Shown one piece after another: positions 25,497 through 34,003 of a stretch of 64,000 nucleotides of DNA. The DNA comes from Saccharibacillus sacchari DSM 19268 (GTDB taxonomy: Bacteria > Bacillota > Bacilli > Paenibacillales > Paenibacillaceae), in NCBI RefSeq assembly GCF_000585395.1, contig NZ_KK073875.1, positions 4,388,524-4,452,523 on the forward strand, written 5' to 3'. Within the stretch, counting starts at the first letter, position 1; each line of letters begins with the position of its first letter. A program made the position numbers and the translations under genes. A model generated the notes under the pieces. It worked only from the letters and a program-made list of their open reading frames with translations, was not told where the DNA came from and made no database searches.

Positions 25497-26593
25497 ATTC
25501 CGTTAACTCTTTCGCTTTTCTTATCGCTTTTATCGACTTGCTATGGTTGTTTGCGTTAATGGGCATTCCTGCTTTGATGACCGCTACTTTGTTGGGCGTT
25601 TACGTCCCCAAAGAGGAACGGCGCATTCCGCAAGTCGCGCGCATCCGTCGATCCTTTTTGCTGCTGGGCGCGGGAAGTGCGCTGCTTGGCGGAATCCTCT
25701 CGATCCTCGCCTACTTTTTAAGCAAAGGCTCGGAAGGCTGGACGCTAGCGCTGCTGCTCATTCCGCAAGCTCTGGGCTTTTTTGTCACCTGGAACTTTTC
25801 ACGACGCCAAGCGCTTGCGCTCAAAGCCGAACGCGGCTGGAAAGTCCCCCAGTCTTCGAAACGAACCGCTTATATCGGCAGTGACCGCGAATCCGCCGCG
25901 ACCGGCGTTTCTGCCTGGGCGTATCTGCTGCACATCCTCGTTATTCTGATCACCGTCGCCCTCGTTGCTTTGAATTGGGACCGTATCCCCAATCCGCTTC
26001 CCGTCCATTTCGATGCCGCCGGATTGCCTGACCGCTATGCGGAAAAGTCGATCGGAAGCGTCTACACGCTCACGATCTTGCAGTCGCTGTTGACCGCGCT
26101 GTTCGCAGGCATTCATTTTTCGCTTCGCCGCATGCGTCAGTCTCTTGACCCGTCGGATCCGCAAGGGTCGCTTCGCAGACAAATTCAACTGCGCGCCTCC
26201 AACTCCTGGATGCTGTTTTTAATCTCGCTCATCGCGATGATCATGTTCAGCTGGCTTCAAATTCGAAGCACGTACGATTTTCGAGGGACTCTGCCGATCG
26301 GTTTGGCTATTGCTTTTCTTCTGCTTCTTACGATTCCGATCGTCGGCTTCATGATCTATATCAGACGCCGCGGCTTGGAAGACGAAGGGATCAACCGCCG
26401 TCACGGCGAGGACCGATTCTGGAGGGGCGGCATGTTCTACTTCAATCCGCAAGATCCCGGACTTTTTGCGGAAAAACGCACGGGATTCGGCTGGACCTTC
26501 AACTTTGCGCGTCCGACGGCCTGGTTGCTCATGACCGCCGTCATTATGCTTCCGATCGCTGCCGTAGTCGCAACCACGCTATTCGTCGGTTAA
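25493..26593 (+). CDS. DUF1648/DUF5808-type multi-pass membrane protein
   Basis: 366 residues with about eight hydrophobic segments. A central DUF1648-like motif is visible (LNWDRIPNPLPVHFDAAGLPDRYAEKS split around LPVHF..G.PDR). The C-terminal RFWRGGMFYFNPQDPGLFAEKR-like block, spanning ~305-345, resembles DUF5808. Function unknown; these proteins often sit beside YtrA-type regulators, as here. It overlaps the GntR gene by 4 nt. Confidence 0.82.
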   Translation: MNSVNSFAFLIAFIDLLWLFALMGIPALMTATLLGVYVPKEERRIPQVARIRRSFLLLGAGSALLGGILSILAYFLSKGSEGWTLALLLIPQALGFFVTWNFSRRQALALKAERGWKVPQSSKRTAYIGSDRESAATGVSAWAYLLHILVILITVALVALNWDRIPNPLPVHFDAAGLPDRYAEKSIGSVYTLTILQSLLTALFAGIHFSLRRMRQSLDPSDPQGSLRRQIQLRASNSWMLFLISLIAMIMFSWLQIRSTYDFRGTLPIGLAIAFLLLLTIPIVGFMIYIRRRGLEDEGINRRHGEDRFWRGGMFYFNPQDPGLFAEKRTGFGWTFNFARPTAWLLMTAVIMLPIAAVVATTLFVG

Positions 26594-26620
26594 AAAAAGA
26601 ACAAATCAAACTCTTGTCTC

Positions 26621-26681
26621 GCACGATTCCGAGCCGGTTTTCTTGTACCTAAGGTACTAGAAAACCGGCTCGGAATCGTGC
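26621..26681. promoter_or_regulatory. Very long perfect hairpin before the STM4015 operon
   Basis: GCACGATTCCGAGCCGGTTT and onward pair perfectly with the mirror arm for 23 bp (26621-26643 with 26659-26681). A T-T mismatch and a five-pair inner helix GTACC-TAA-GGTAC follow. There is no T-run on either side, so it is not a typical terminator for the upstream membrane-protein gene. Confidence 0.7.
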
Positions 26682-26761
26682 CTTTCGACACGAAACGATC
26701 TGTGTTTTTTTCAAACTTTTTTACCATGAACGAAATAGGAACGTAAGTTCTCTTTTTCTGC

Positions 26762-26790
26762 TTGACTCCCCGCTTTGACGATGTTAGGTT
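26762..26790 (+). promoter_or_regulatory. Putative promoter of the STM4015-cysC operon
   Basis: TTGACT, 17-nt spacer, TAGGTT, about 45 nt before the STM4015-family start. The -10 is imperfect. Confidence 0.45.
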
Positions 26791-26839
26791 GTTTTTAGGA
26801 TTCCGATTCACCATTTCATCATTTTCAGGAGGGATTGAC

Positions 26840-27691
26840 ATGACGGAAATCAAACTTGAGATCGGTTACGAAGAGTATGAAAACGGGCAGAAAATGGAAA
26901 CTTTGATCGAAGAATTGGCAGAAAAGCCGGAAGCCGAACAGTTGTCGAGTCTGATTATCGGCAGTTGGGGCGGCGCTTACGAAGATTCTTCGGAGTCGAT
27001 CGCAGCCGAACTGGTGCGACTCAAGGATCGCTTCCCTGCGCTGCGCAGCCTGTTTATCGGCGATATGGATTCCGAAGAATGCGAAGTCTCGTGGATCATG
27101 CAATCGGATCTGAATCCCTTATTCGCGGCTTTCCCGGAACTCCGTTCGCTCACGATCAAGGGAAGCACCGATCTGGCTCTGGGCGAAGTCAAACATGCCA
27201 AACTTGAAGAACTAACCATCATCTGCGGAGGCCTCGGCAAAAGCGTGCTTGCTTCAATCGCCTCAGCCGAACTCCCGGCACTGAAAAAACTTGAACTGTA
27301 CATAGGCATAGACAATTACGGATTCGACGGAGACATCGAAGACGTCATGTCCGTAGCCAAGCCGGGACTTTTCCCGAATCTCGTTTACCTCGGACTGAAA
27401 GATAGCGAAATTCAGGACGAAATTGCCGCCGCTATCGCTCAATCCGATATTTTAGACAACTTGGAGACGCTTGACCTGTCCGAAGGAACGCTCAGCGACG
27501 AAGGCGCGGAAGCCCTGCTGGCCAGCGAGAAAGTTCGTCGTCTGCCGAAGCTCGATCTTCATTACCACTTCATGTCCGAAGCCATGACCCGTCGCGTTGC
27601 GACAGAGCTGCCCAACGCAGACGTAAGCGATCGTCAGGAAACGGAAAAGTACGACGGCGAGGAATATCGTTATCCCGCTTTGACGGAATGA
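26840..27691 (+). CDS. STM4015-family leucine-rich-repeat protein
   Basis: 283 residues built of irregular leucine-rich repeats of the ribonuclease-inhibitor type (for example PALRSLFIGD, PELRSLTIKG, AKLEELTIICGG, PNLVYLGLKDSEI, NLETLDLSEGTLSDEGAEALL), ending LDLHYHFMS. No signal peptide or catalytic motif. Such solenoids bind other proteins. It is the first gene of the operon and may present a substrate or hold the enzymes together (inference). SD AGGAGGG precedes the ATG at 26840. Its stop overlaps the next start (ATGA). Family name by recognition of the cluster. Confidence 0.82.
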   Translation: MTEIKLEIGYEEYENGQKMETLIEELAEKPEAEQLSSLIIGSWGGAYEDSSESIAAELVRLKDRFPALRSLFIGDMDSEECEVSWIMQSDLNPLFAAFPELRSLTIKGSTDLALGEVKHAKLEELTIICGGLGKSVLASIASAELPALKKLELYIGIDNYGFDGDIEDVMSVAKPGLFPNLVYLGLKDSEIQDEIAAAIAQSDILDNLETLDLSEGTLSDEGAEALLASEKVRRLPKLDLHYHFMSEAMTRRVATELPNADVSDRQETEKYDGEEYRYPALTE

Positions 27692-28980
27692 TCGTGCAGC
27701 ACGTCGAAAGTCCTTTTTCCCGATTTCCCGACGCCCGGCATACCCCGCTGCTCTTGATTGCCCATGCCGACGGAGAACGCACGGAAGGCCTGCGGCGGTC
27801 AAGATTGTCGTTGGGTCTGCCGGAGCCGATTATCGTTCCCTATGAGCAGCTGCTTGCAGGTATTCCTTTGCACGAAGCTGCCGAACGAGCCGGATTGCCG
27901 ACAGGGATCGCGCCGTTTATCCGACTCGATGCGCCCGGCGAACATTTCGGCGTCGAACGGGCGTTGATCGCGCTTGGATCGCCCCAACGCGATGACGGCG
28001 ATGCGCTGCTGCCTCTTCGGGAACGACGCGATCCGTATCGACTTTCCGAACAGGCGGCTTTGTCGTTGGGAGAACAGCCTGTACGATTGATGCACCCTTC
28101 CCAATGGTTTCGCGGCTTCTGCCGGTTGTTAGATCGGATTCGCACGGAAGCCGCGGAGGCATGGCCGCAGGTTCGATTCTGGCATGACCCGGCCGATATT
28201 GCGACGATGTTCGACAAGCGGGCTTGCCATCGTCGCCTGAGCGCGGCAGGCGTTAAGGTCCCTGCCTTGCTGGCAGAACCCGAGACGCTAACCGGATACG
28301 AAGCAGTGCGCGAAGCCATGTTCAACAAGCGGATGCACCGGGTATTTCTGAAGCTGGCTTTCGGTTCGGGAGCTTCCGGGATCATCGCTTACCAGATCAA
28401 TCCCCGAACCGGCGCCGAGATCGCAACCACTACGATGGGAGCCGAAGTCTACGTTCAGCGCCCCGGCATCTTTTACAATTCAAAAAAAGTCCGGTCGCTG
28501 ACCGACTCCGAGCAGATCCGTACGCTGATCGGCTACTTGTGCGGACATGGCGTTCACGCCGAACGTTGGATTCCCAAAGCTTCTCTGAACGGACGTCCGC
28601 TCGACCTTCGGCAGCTTGTCGCTTTTGGCGAAGCCGGGCATGCCGTCGTTCGGGTCGGCGAGAGTCCGATTACGAATCTTCATCTGCGCAGTCAACGAGT
28701 ATCTCCGGCTGAGTCGGGTTTGTCGCACGAAGCGCTAACGGCAGCAAAAAACGAAGCATTGGCCGTCATGCGTGCCTTCCCCGCCTCTTCTTCGGCCGGG
28801 ATCGACGTGCTGACGGATCGACAAACCGGACAGCCTTATATAGCGGACGTCAATCCGTTCGGCGATCTGCTTCGGCGGGTGCGTCATGAAGGACTCGATC
28901 CTTACGATTGGGAAATGAAACGATGGATGGAAGTCGGCGCGGATACGACGGGAAGCCTGCAAGGAGGAACGCAAGCATGA
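27688..28980 (+). CDS. STM4014-family ATP-grasp-like protein
   Basis: 430 residues. ATP-grasp features: RVFLKLAFGSGASGIIAY (lysine and glycine-rich loop, residues ~215-232), a central RQLVAFGEAGHAVVRVG strand pair, and the metal-binding DVNPFGDLL near the C terminus. ATP-grasp enzymes join carboxylates to amines or thiols through acyl-phosphates, so it is the candidate ligase. The N-terminal ~150 residues have no recognised motif. ATGA overlaps join it to both neighbours. The substrate is unknown. Confidence 0.82.
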   Translation: MIVQHVESPFSRFPDARHTPLLLIAHADGERTEGLRRSRLSLGLPEPIIVPYEQLLAGIPLHEAAERAGLPTGIAPFIRLDAPGEHFGVERALIALGSPQRDDGDALLPLRERRDPYRLSEQAALSLGEQPVRLMHPSQWFRGFCRLLDRIRTEAAEAWPQVRFWHDPADIATMFDKRACHRRLSAAGVKVPALLAEPETLTGYEAVREAMFNKRMHRVFLKLAFGSGASGIIAYQINPRTGAEIATTTMGAEVYVQRPGIFYNSKKVRSLTDSEQIRTLIGYLCGHGVHAERWIPKASLNGRPLDLRQLVAFGEAGHAVVRVGESPITNLHLRSQRVSPAESGLSHEALTAAKNEALAVMRAFPASSSAGIDVLTDRQTGQPYIADVNPFGDLLRRVRHEGLDPYDWEMKRWMEVGADTTGSLQGGTQA

Positions 28981-29780
28981 CCCTTGAAAAAAGTTCGGTC
29001 GACATGAACAAAGTCGTCGGGACGCACGATATTTTAATGATTACGCTGGACACGTTGCGCTTTGACGCAGCACTGCTTGAGCAAGACAACTGCCCGAACC
29101 TATGCGGCAGCGGTCCTTGGGAAAAACGACATTCGCCGGGCAGCTTTACCTATGCGGCGCATCATGCTTTTTTCGGCGGCTTTTTGCCGACGCCGGCCAA
29201 TACCGATAAGTCGTCGCATGTTCGCTTGTTTCATTCCCGGGGCACCGGACTGAAGACGCATCCGCATACGTGGCTGTTCGATACGCCGGATATCGTCTCG
29301 GGGCTTGCCGCGGAGGGGTATCGGACGCTTTGCATCGGCGGCGTTATCTTTTTCACGAAAAAAGTACCGCTCGCCCGCGTGCTGCCCGGTTATTTCCAGC
29401 GCAGCTTTTGGCGGATGAACTTCGGCGTCACCAATCCGCAGTCCACGAAAAACCAGGTGGATCATGCGCTGAAATTGCTGGCCGACATTCCGACGAACGA
29501 ACGTTTCTTTTTGTTTATCAACGTCTCCGCCATTCACGGGCCCAACCATATGTTTCTTCCCGGTGCCAAACGCGATTCGGTCGACAGTCAACGGGCCGCG
29601 CTTCGTTATGTGGATGCCGAGCTGGGTCGATTGTTCGATGCGGTTCGGGCCCGAAATAATCCCGCGTTCTGCATGGCTTTCTCCGACCACGGAACGGCTT
29701 ACGGCGAAGATGGGTATGAAGGGCATCGTCTGGCGCATGAGACGGTTTGGAACGTCCCTTACCGGGAATTTATGCTGTAA
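28977..29780 (+). CDS. STM4013/SEN3800-family alkaline-phosphatase-fold hydrolase
   Basis: 267 residues with the alkaline phosphatase/sulfatase superfamily layout: the N-terminal metal site in ILMITLDTLRFDAA, a central LFINVSAIHGPNH block, and the second metal site in AFSDHGTAYGEDGYEGHR. The position equivalent to the nucleophile appears to be the threonine or serine region after the first aspartate (inference). No signal peptide, so cytosolic, unlike most phosphatases and sulfatases. SD AAGGAGGAA; the ATG at 28977 overlaps the STM4014 stop. Confidence 0.83.
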   Translation: MTLEKSSVDMNKVVGTHDILMITLDTLRFDAALLEQDNCPNLCGSGPWEKRHSPGSFTYAAHHAFFGGFLPTPANTDKSSHVRLFHSRGTGLKTHPHTWLFDTPDIVSGLAAEGYRTLCIGGVIFFTKKVPLARVLPGYFQRSFWRMNFGVTNPQSTKNQVDHALKLLADIPTNERFFLFINVSAIHGPNHMFLPGAKRDSVDSQRAALRYVDAELGRLFDAVRARNNPAFCMAFSDHGTAYGEDGYEGHRLAHETVWNVPYREFML

Positions 29781-29799
29781 AAGAAAAGGAGCGATTACC

Positions 29800-31164
29800 A
29801 TGACCGAAACGGCCGTCTACGATATCGAGCAGGTCCGGGCCTGGAAACGGGAACTGGACGCCGCTCCTTACCGTTCGTATCTCTATTCTTACCCGCACAA
29901 GACCGCGTACCGCCCGTTCGAAAAACCGAAGCCGTTGTCCGAACTGTGGCAGGACGAACCCGCGGAAAGCTTTTTCCTCTATATGCATATCCCCTTCTGC
30001 GGGGCGCGCTGCGGATTCTGTAATCTGTTTACCCTGCCGGATAAACGCGAGGACGTGCATAAGCGATACGTCGACGCGCTCGAACGCCAAGCCAAGCAAT
30101 GGGCAGGTCTTGTTTCGCGTCCTTTTGCGCGGTTCGCGATCGGGGGCGGCACGCCGACGCTGCTGCGGGCCGATCAACTGAGCCGACTGTTCGACATCGC
30201 GGAAGATATCATGGGGCTGGACCCCTCCGCGGCTTCGATCTCCGTAGAAACTTCGCCGGAAACGGTTGATCCGCAGCGGCTGCGCATCCTAAAGGAACGG
30301 GGAACCGATCGCGTGAGCATGGGCATTCAAAGTTTTATCGAAGCCGAAGCGGCCGCGATCTATCGTCCCCAAAAGCCGGACGAAGTTCGCAGAGCTTTGG
30401 ATCTGTTGCAGCGCTTTGAATTTCCTTTGCTCAATCTGGATCTGATCTATGGCCTGCCGGGGCAGACGTTGGAGACTTGGCTCTACTCGCTGGAACAAGC
30501 ATTGAGCTACGAGCCTGGCGAAATTTTCCTCTACCCGCTCTATACGCGGGAGCATACGATCCTCAAGCCCGGCGACGTACAAGGCGGAGGACCCGAAGAC
30601 CTGCGCATGGACATGTACTTGGCTGCCTGCAAACGACTGGAAGAGCGCGGTTACGAACAATTTTCGATGCGGCGTTTTGCCCGCAAAAATACGGTCGGCC
30701 ATGATCCGTCCAAGCGACCACTTGCTTATGGCTGTCAGGAAGAAGGCATGATGGGGCTTGGCTGCGGCGCCCGTTCATATACGCAGCACGTACACTATGC
30801 TTCTCGATACGGAGTGAGTCGTAAAGCGACCGAGAGCATCATTGCCGATTACGTGGCCGCGGAGCGTTATGATCATGCGGATTACGGCTTCGAGTTGAAT
30901 ATCGAAGAGCGTAAGCGGCGCTTCGTGCTCAAAGGCATCCTGCACAGCGAGGGGCTTCCGCTCGAAGAGTATGCGCGTCGTTTCGGCAGTGATGCGTTCA
31001 GCGACCTGCCGCAATTGCATTTGCTGACGGAATCCGGATTGGCTGCGATTGAAGAAGGCATTCTGCGGATGGGACGCGAAGGTCTCGGTTATTCGGATGC
31101 CATCGGCGACTGGTTGATTTCCGAACCGGTTCGCAATCAGATGCATGAGTTTGTGCTGCCATGA
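29800..31164 (+). CDS. STM4012-family radical SAM protein (HemW-like)
   Basis: 454 residues. The radical SAM cluster motif is CGARCGFC (CxxxCxxC) in MHIPFCGARCGFCNLFTLP, about residues 67-74. The SAM-binding GGGTPT and ETSPET motifs follow, together with RVSMGIQSF, DLIYGLPGQT and the HemN_C-like C-terminal region with MMGLGCGARSY. The fold is that of coproporphyrinogen oxidase/HemW, but the operon context argues for a dedicated substrate. SD AAAAGGAG; 19 nt after STM4013. Its stop overlaps STM4011 (ATGA). Confidence 0.88.
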   Translation: MTETAVYDIEQVRAWKRELDAAPYRSYLYSYPHKTAYRPFEKPKPLSELWQDEPAESFFLYMHIPFCGARCGFCNLFTLPDKREDVHKRYVDALERQAKQWAGLVSRPFARFAIGGGTPTLLRADQLSRLFDIAEDIMGLDPSAASISVETSPETVDPQRLRILKERGTDRVSMGIQSFIEAEAAAIYRPQKPDEVRRALDLLQRFEFPLLNLDLIYGLPGQTLETWLYSLEQALSYEPGEIFLYPLYTREHTILKPGDVQGGGPEDLRMDMYLAACKRLEERGYEQFSMRRFARKNTVGHDPSKRPLAYGCQEEGMMGLGCGARSYTQHVHYASRYGVSRKATESIIADYVAAERYDHADYGFELNIEERKRRFVLKGILHSEGLPLEEYARRFGSDAFSDLPQLHLLTESGLAAIEEGILRMGREGLGYSDAIGDWLISEPVRNQMHEFVLP

Positions 31165-32051
31165 AGGCGACTCTTTATTTCCGCGGCTCTTTGTCGTCCT
31201 GCAACTACTCTTGTCCGTATTGTCCGTTCAGCAAAACCACAGACAGTACCGAGACCTTGGCCAAAGATCGGCGTCAGGTGGAAAAGTTCGTCGAATGGGC
31301 CGCTATGCAGGAAAAGTCGGGGCATCGACTCTCTATCTTTTTCAACCCCTACGGCGAAGGACTCGTTCATGCTTGGTATCGGGACGCGATCATTGCCCTT
31401 TCCCATATGCCGCATATCGATCGGGTCGCGATTCAAACCAATCTTTCCGCCAAGCTGGATTGGACGGATCGGTTGAATCGGGATACCGCAGCGTTCTGGG
31501 CTACCTATCATCCGGGCGAAGTCAGCGAAGAACGATTTCTCGCGCGCTGCCTTGACCTGCATCGGCGCGGCATCAAGTTCAGCGTCGGAAGCGTGGGCGT
31601 CCGCAGCGCATTCGAGCGCATCGATTCGCTGCGGCGCGCACTGCCGGAAGATGTCTATCTGTGGATCAACGCGTTCAAAGATCGCAAAAATTACTATGAA
31701 GAACATGAGATTCAGCGCCTGCGCGCAATCGATCCGTTATTCGAGTTGAACCTGCCCGATTACGCAAGTCTCGGACAATCGTGCCGAACCGGAGAAACCG
31801 TGTTTTTCGTTCAGGGGCCCGGGATCGTCAAACGCTGCTACAGTGATCGGCGCGTGATCGGCCATTTGTATCGGGAAGGTCTCGAAGGCTTGTCGCAGCA
31901 GAGAGCTTGCGGAATGAAAAGCTGCGGCTGCTATATCGGTTACGTGCATATGCCGGAGTTGAATATGGAGAGCCATTACGGAGACGGTCTGCTTGAACGG
32001 CGCGGGTTGCGGGAACAATTCGTCACGGCTTATTCGGGAGGTCGACCATGA
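31161..32051 (+). CDS. STM4011-family radical SAM protein
   Basis: 296 residues. The N-terminal cluster motif CNYSCPYC (CxxxCxxC) is at about residues 14-21. A barrel region follows with IFFNPYGEGLVH, VAIQTNLSAKLDW and FWATYHPGEVS. C-terminal cysteines in VKRCYSDRR and ACGMKSCGCYIGY could bind an auxiliary iron-sulfur cluster or zinc (inference). That layout resembles SPASM/twitch-type modifiers of peptides or small molecules. ATGA overlaps on both sides couple it to STM4012 and the APS kinase. Confidence 0.85.
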   Translation: MKATLYFRGSLSSCNYSCPYCPFSKTTDSTETLAKDRRQVEKFVEWAAMQEKSGHRLSIFFNPYGEGLVHAWYRDAIIALSHMPHIDRVAIQTNLSAKLDWTDRLNRDTAAFWATYHPGEVSEERFLARCLDLHRRGIKFSVGSVGVRSAFERIDSLRRALPEDVYLWINAFKDRKNYYEEHEIQRLRAIDPLFELNLPDYASLGQSCRTGETVFFVQGPGIVKRCYSDRRVIGHLYREGLEGLSQQRACGMKSCGCYIGYVHMPELNMESHYGDGLLERRGLREQFVTAYSGGRP

Positions 32052-32629
32052 CTGATTTTGATGCGACAAAAGCAGGCCGCACGTTCTGGCTGACCGGGCT
32101 GCCGTGTTCCGGCAAAACGACGACAGCGATTGCTTTTGCCGACGCACTGGCAGAGCGCGGAGCAGCGGTCGAAATCCTCGACGGGGACGAGCTTCGTCGC
32201 CGGATCGGCGGCGGACTGGGCTTCAGTCAGGAAGACCGCATGGAAAATGTGCGCCGAGCCGTCTATCTCTCAGGGCTGCTGAACAAACACGGCGTGACCA
32301 CGATCGTCTCGTTGATCAGCCCTTATGCCGAAATGCGCAACTATGCCCGCTCCGAGCTTTCGCGATTTGTCGAAGTCTATATCGAGTGTCCGCTCGAAGA
32401 ATGTGAGCGCCGGGATGTCAAAGGCATGTACGCGTTGGCACGCCAAGGCAAAATCACCTCCTTTACAGGAGTATCCGATGTGTACGAAGCCCCTGTATCT
32501 CCAGAGTTGACGCTTCGTACCGACCAAGATTCCGTACATGAGAACGTAGCGAAATTGTTGGAATTTTTCGATCAAGATCCATTTACGGCGCATATTCATA
32601 CGGAATCGATACTTTCTTTGCCCAAGTAA
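32048..32629 (+). CDS. cysC: Adenylylsulfate (APS) kinase-family protein
   Basis: 193 residues, P-loop kinase. Seen: Walker A GLPCSGKTT, the APS-kinase signature ILDGDELRRRI then GLGFSQEDRMENVRRA, SLISPYAEMR, VEVYIECPLEECERRDVKGMY and KITSFTGVSDVYEAP. All canonical elements are present, so it should phosphorylate APS to PAPS or a related adenylylated substrate. It is the last gene of the operon (ATGA overlap with STM4011) and is not accompanied by ATP sulfurylase, so a role in the operon's own pathway rather than sulfate assimilation is likely (inference). Confidence 0.88.
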   Translation: MTDFDATKAGRTFWLTGLPCSGKTTTAIAFADALAERGAAVEILDGDELRRRIGGGLGFSQEDRMENVRRAVYLSGLLNKHGVTTIVSLISPYAEMRNYARSELSRFVEVYIECPLEECERRDVKGMYALARQGKITSFTGVSDVYEAPVSPELTLRTDQDSVHENVAKLLEFFDQDPFTAHIHTESILSLPK

Positions 32630-32647
32630 CTTTCTCGAACATGAGCA

Positions 32648-32680
32648 AACCCGGACATTCTGATGTCCGGGTTCTTCTGT
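32648..32680 (+). terminator. Terminator of the STM4015-cysC operon
   Basis: AACCCGGACAT-TCTG-ATGTCCGGGTT, 11 perfect pairs, followed by CTTCTGTT. Confidence 0.85.
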
Positions 32681-32741
32681 TAAATTAGATGAACAAGACC
32701 AAATACTCCCGCGATCCGTGCGGCCCTCAGGAGGCACTCTC

Positions 32742-33869
32742 ATGCCGGAACCATTAAAGCTCATGTATAACCGCTCTTTTTTGCAGGACTTTGCCAGCAA
32801 GGTCCAATCGGCTTATCCTCCCTTCGAAGATACTGCTTTTCTTAGCGATGTGCTTCAAGGAGACTGGGAAGAACTCGAGTTAAAGGCACGGATGCGCCGC
32901 ATTTCGATTGTCCTCGGTCGTTATTTGCCTACGCCTTTTACCGCGGCGCTCGACATTCTGTACCGGATTGACGAGCAGTGCGTCGGATTCCCTTATCTGT
33001 TCTTTCCCGACTTTGTCGAAGTCCATGGACAGGCTGAGCACGATTTCGAAGCCGCTCTCGACGCGCTGGAACGATTCACGTCGAAATCTTCATCCGAGTT
33101 TGCCATACGGACCTTTCTGCTGCGCGATCCCAAGCATACGATGGTTCGCATGCTGCATTGGGCAAAAAGCCTCAATGAACACGTACGAAGACTCGCCAGC
33201 GAAGGCTGCCGTCCTCGTTTGCCTTGGGGACAAGCTCTGCCGATGTTCAAACTTGATCCGGCGCCCGTACTGGAGATTTTGGAAAAGCTCAAAGCCGACT
33301 CTTCGCTCTATGTCCGAAAAAGCGTAGCCAACAACTTGAACGACATCGCCAAAGATAACCCGGACCTCGTCAAACAGACTGCCCGGAATTGGTACGGATC
33401 CGATCCGCTAACCGATTGGATTGTTCGTCGCGGCTGCCGGAGTTTGCTCAAGCAGGCCGACCCTGAGATTCTGTCCTTGTTCGGATACTCTTCCTGGGAC
33501 TCTTCCACAGACGAATCTTTGATTACAACAGCCTCGCTGCAAATCCAGCCTCAAACGCTTGCGATCGGCGGCGAAATCCAACTGCATTTTGAACTGCAAG
33601 CACGCCCCGGCGAGCCTTTGCGCATTCGTCTGGAATATGCAATCGACTTTGTTAAAGCTTCGGGACGAGCGTCACGGAAGCTGTTCATGCTTGCAGACCG
33701 TACGCTGGATGGCGCAGCTACCTTGTCCGGAACGCGCAAGCATCGTTTTGCCGATCTTACGACTCGCCGACATTATCCGGGATTGCATCGAATTGTCCTG
33801 CTTGTTAACGGGCAAGAATATGCGGAAGCTTCTCTAACACTGATACCTCAAATGAGTGAGTCATTATAA
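32742..33869 (+). CDS. alkC: DNA alkylation repair glycosylase, AlkC family with Ig-like C-terminal domain
   Basis: HEAT-like-repeat glycosylase that removes 3-methyladenine-type cationic lesions without base flipping (family knowledge). 375 residues. The N-terminal ~265 residues are alpha-helical repeats with the family motif RRLASEGCRPRLPWGQALP and ADSSLYVRKSVANNLNDIAKDNP. The last ~105 residues (LQIQPQTLAIGGEIQLHFELQ and on to the end) read as a beta-sandwich, the Ig-like domain known from some AlkC proteins. SD CAGGAGG. It stands alone after the operon terminator. Confidence 0.88.
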   Translation: MPEPLKLMYNRSFLQDFASKVQSAYPPFEDTAFLSDVLQGDWEELELKARMRRISIVLGRYLPTPFTAALDILYRIDEQCVGFPYLFFPDFVEVHGQAEHDFEAALDALERFTSKSSSEFAIRTFLLRDPKHTMVRMLHWAKSLNEHVRRLASEGCRPRLPWGQALPMFKLDPAPVLEILEKLKADSSLYVRKSVANNLNDIAKDNPDLVKQTARNWYGSDPLTDWIVRRGCRSLLKQADPEILSLFGYSSWDSSTDESLITTASLQIQPQTLAIGGEIQLHFELQARPGEPLRIRLEYAIDFVKASGRASRKLFMLADRTLDGAATLSGTRKHRFADLTTRRHYPGLHRIVLLVNGQEYAEASLTLIPQMSESL

Positions 33870-33929
33870 GTCGTCTGAACTAAACACACCAATAATCTCT
33901 TTTTTTCGGAGTGCGAGCCAAAAAACCGG

Positions 33930-33958
33930 TTGTTAACTTGCCTGCCTTTTCGTATAAT
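33930..33958 (+). promoter_or_regulatory. SigmaA promoter of the chemoreceptor gene
   Basis: TTGTTA, 17-nt spacer, TATAAT, about 45 nt before the start codon. Confidence 0.75.
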
Positions 33959-34003
33959 GTTAAAAAACATTACATATCTATTCGCGAAAAGGGCGTGTTA
34001 TCG

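Noticed and set aside
29800-31164. Calling the STM4012-family protein HemW or coproporphyrinogen oxidase
   Set aside because: The fold signature is shared, but the tightly coupled operon of STM401x genes argues for the dedicated STM4012 family.
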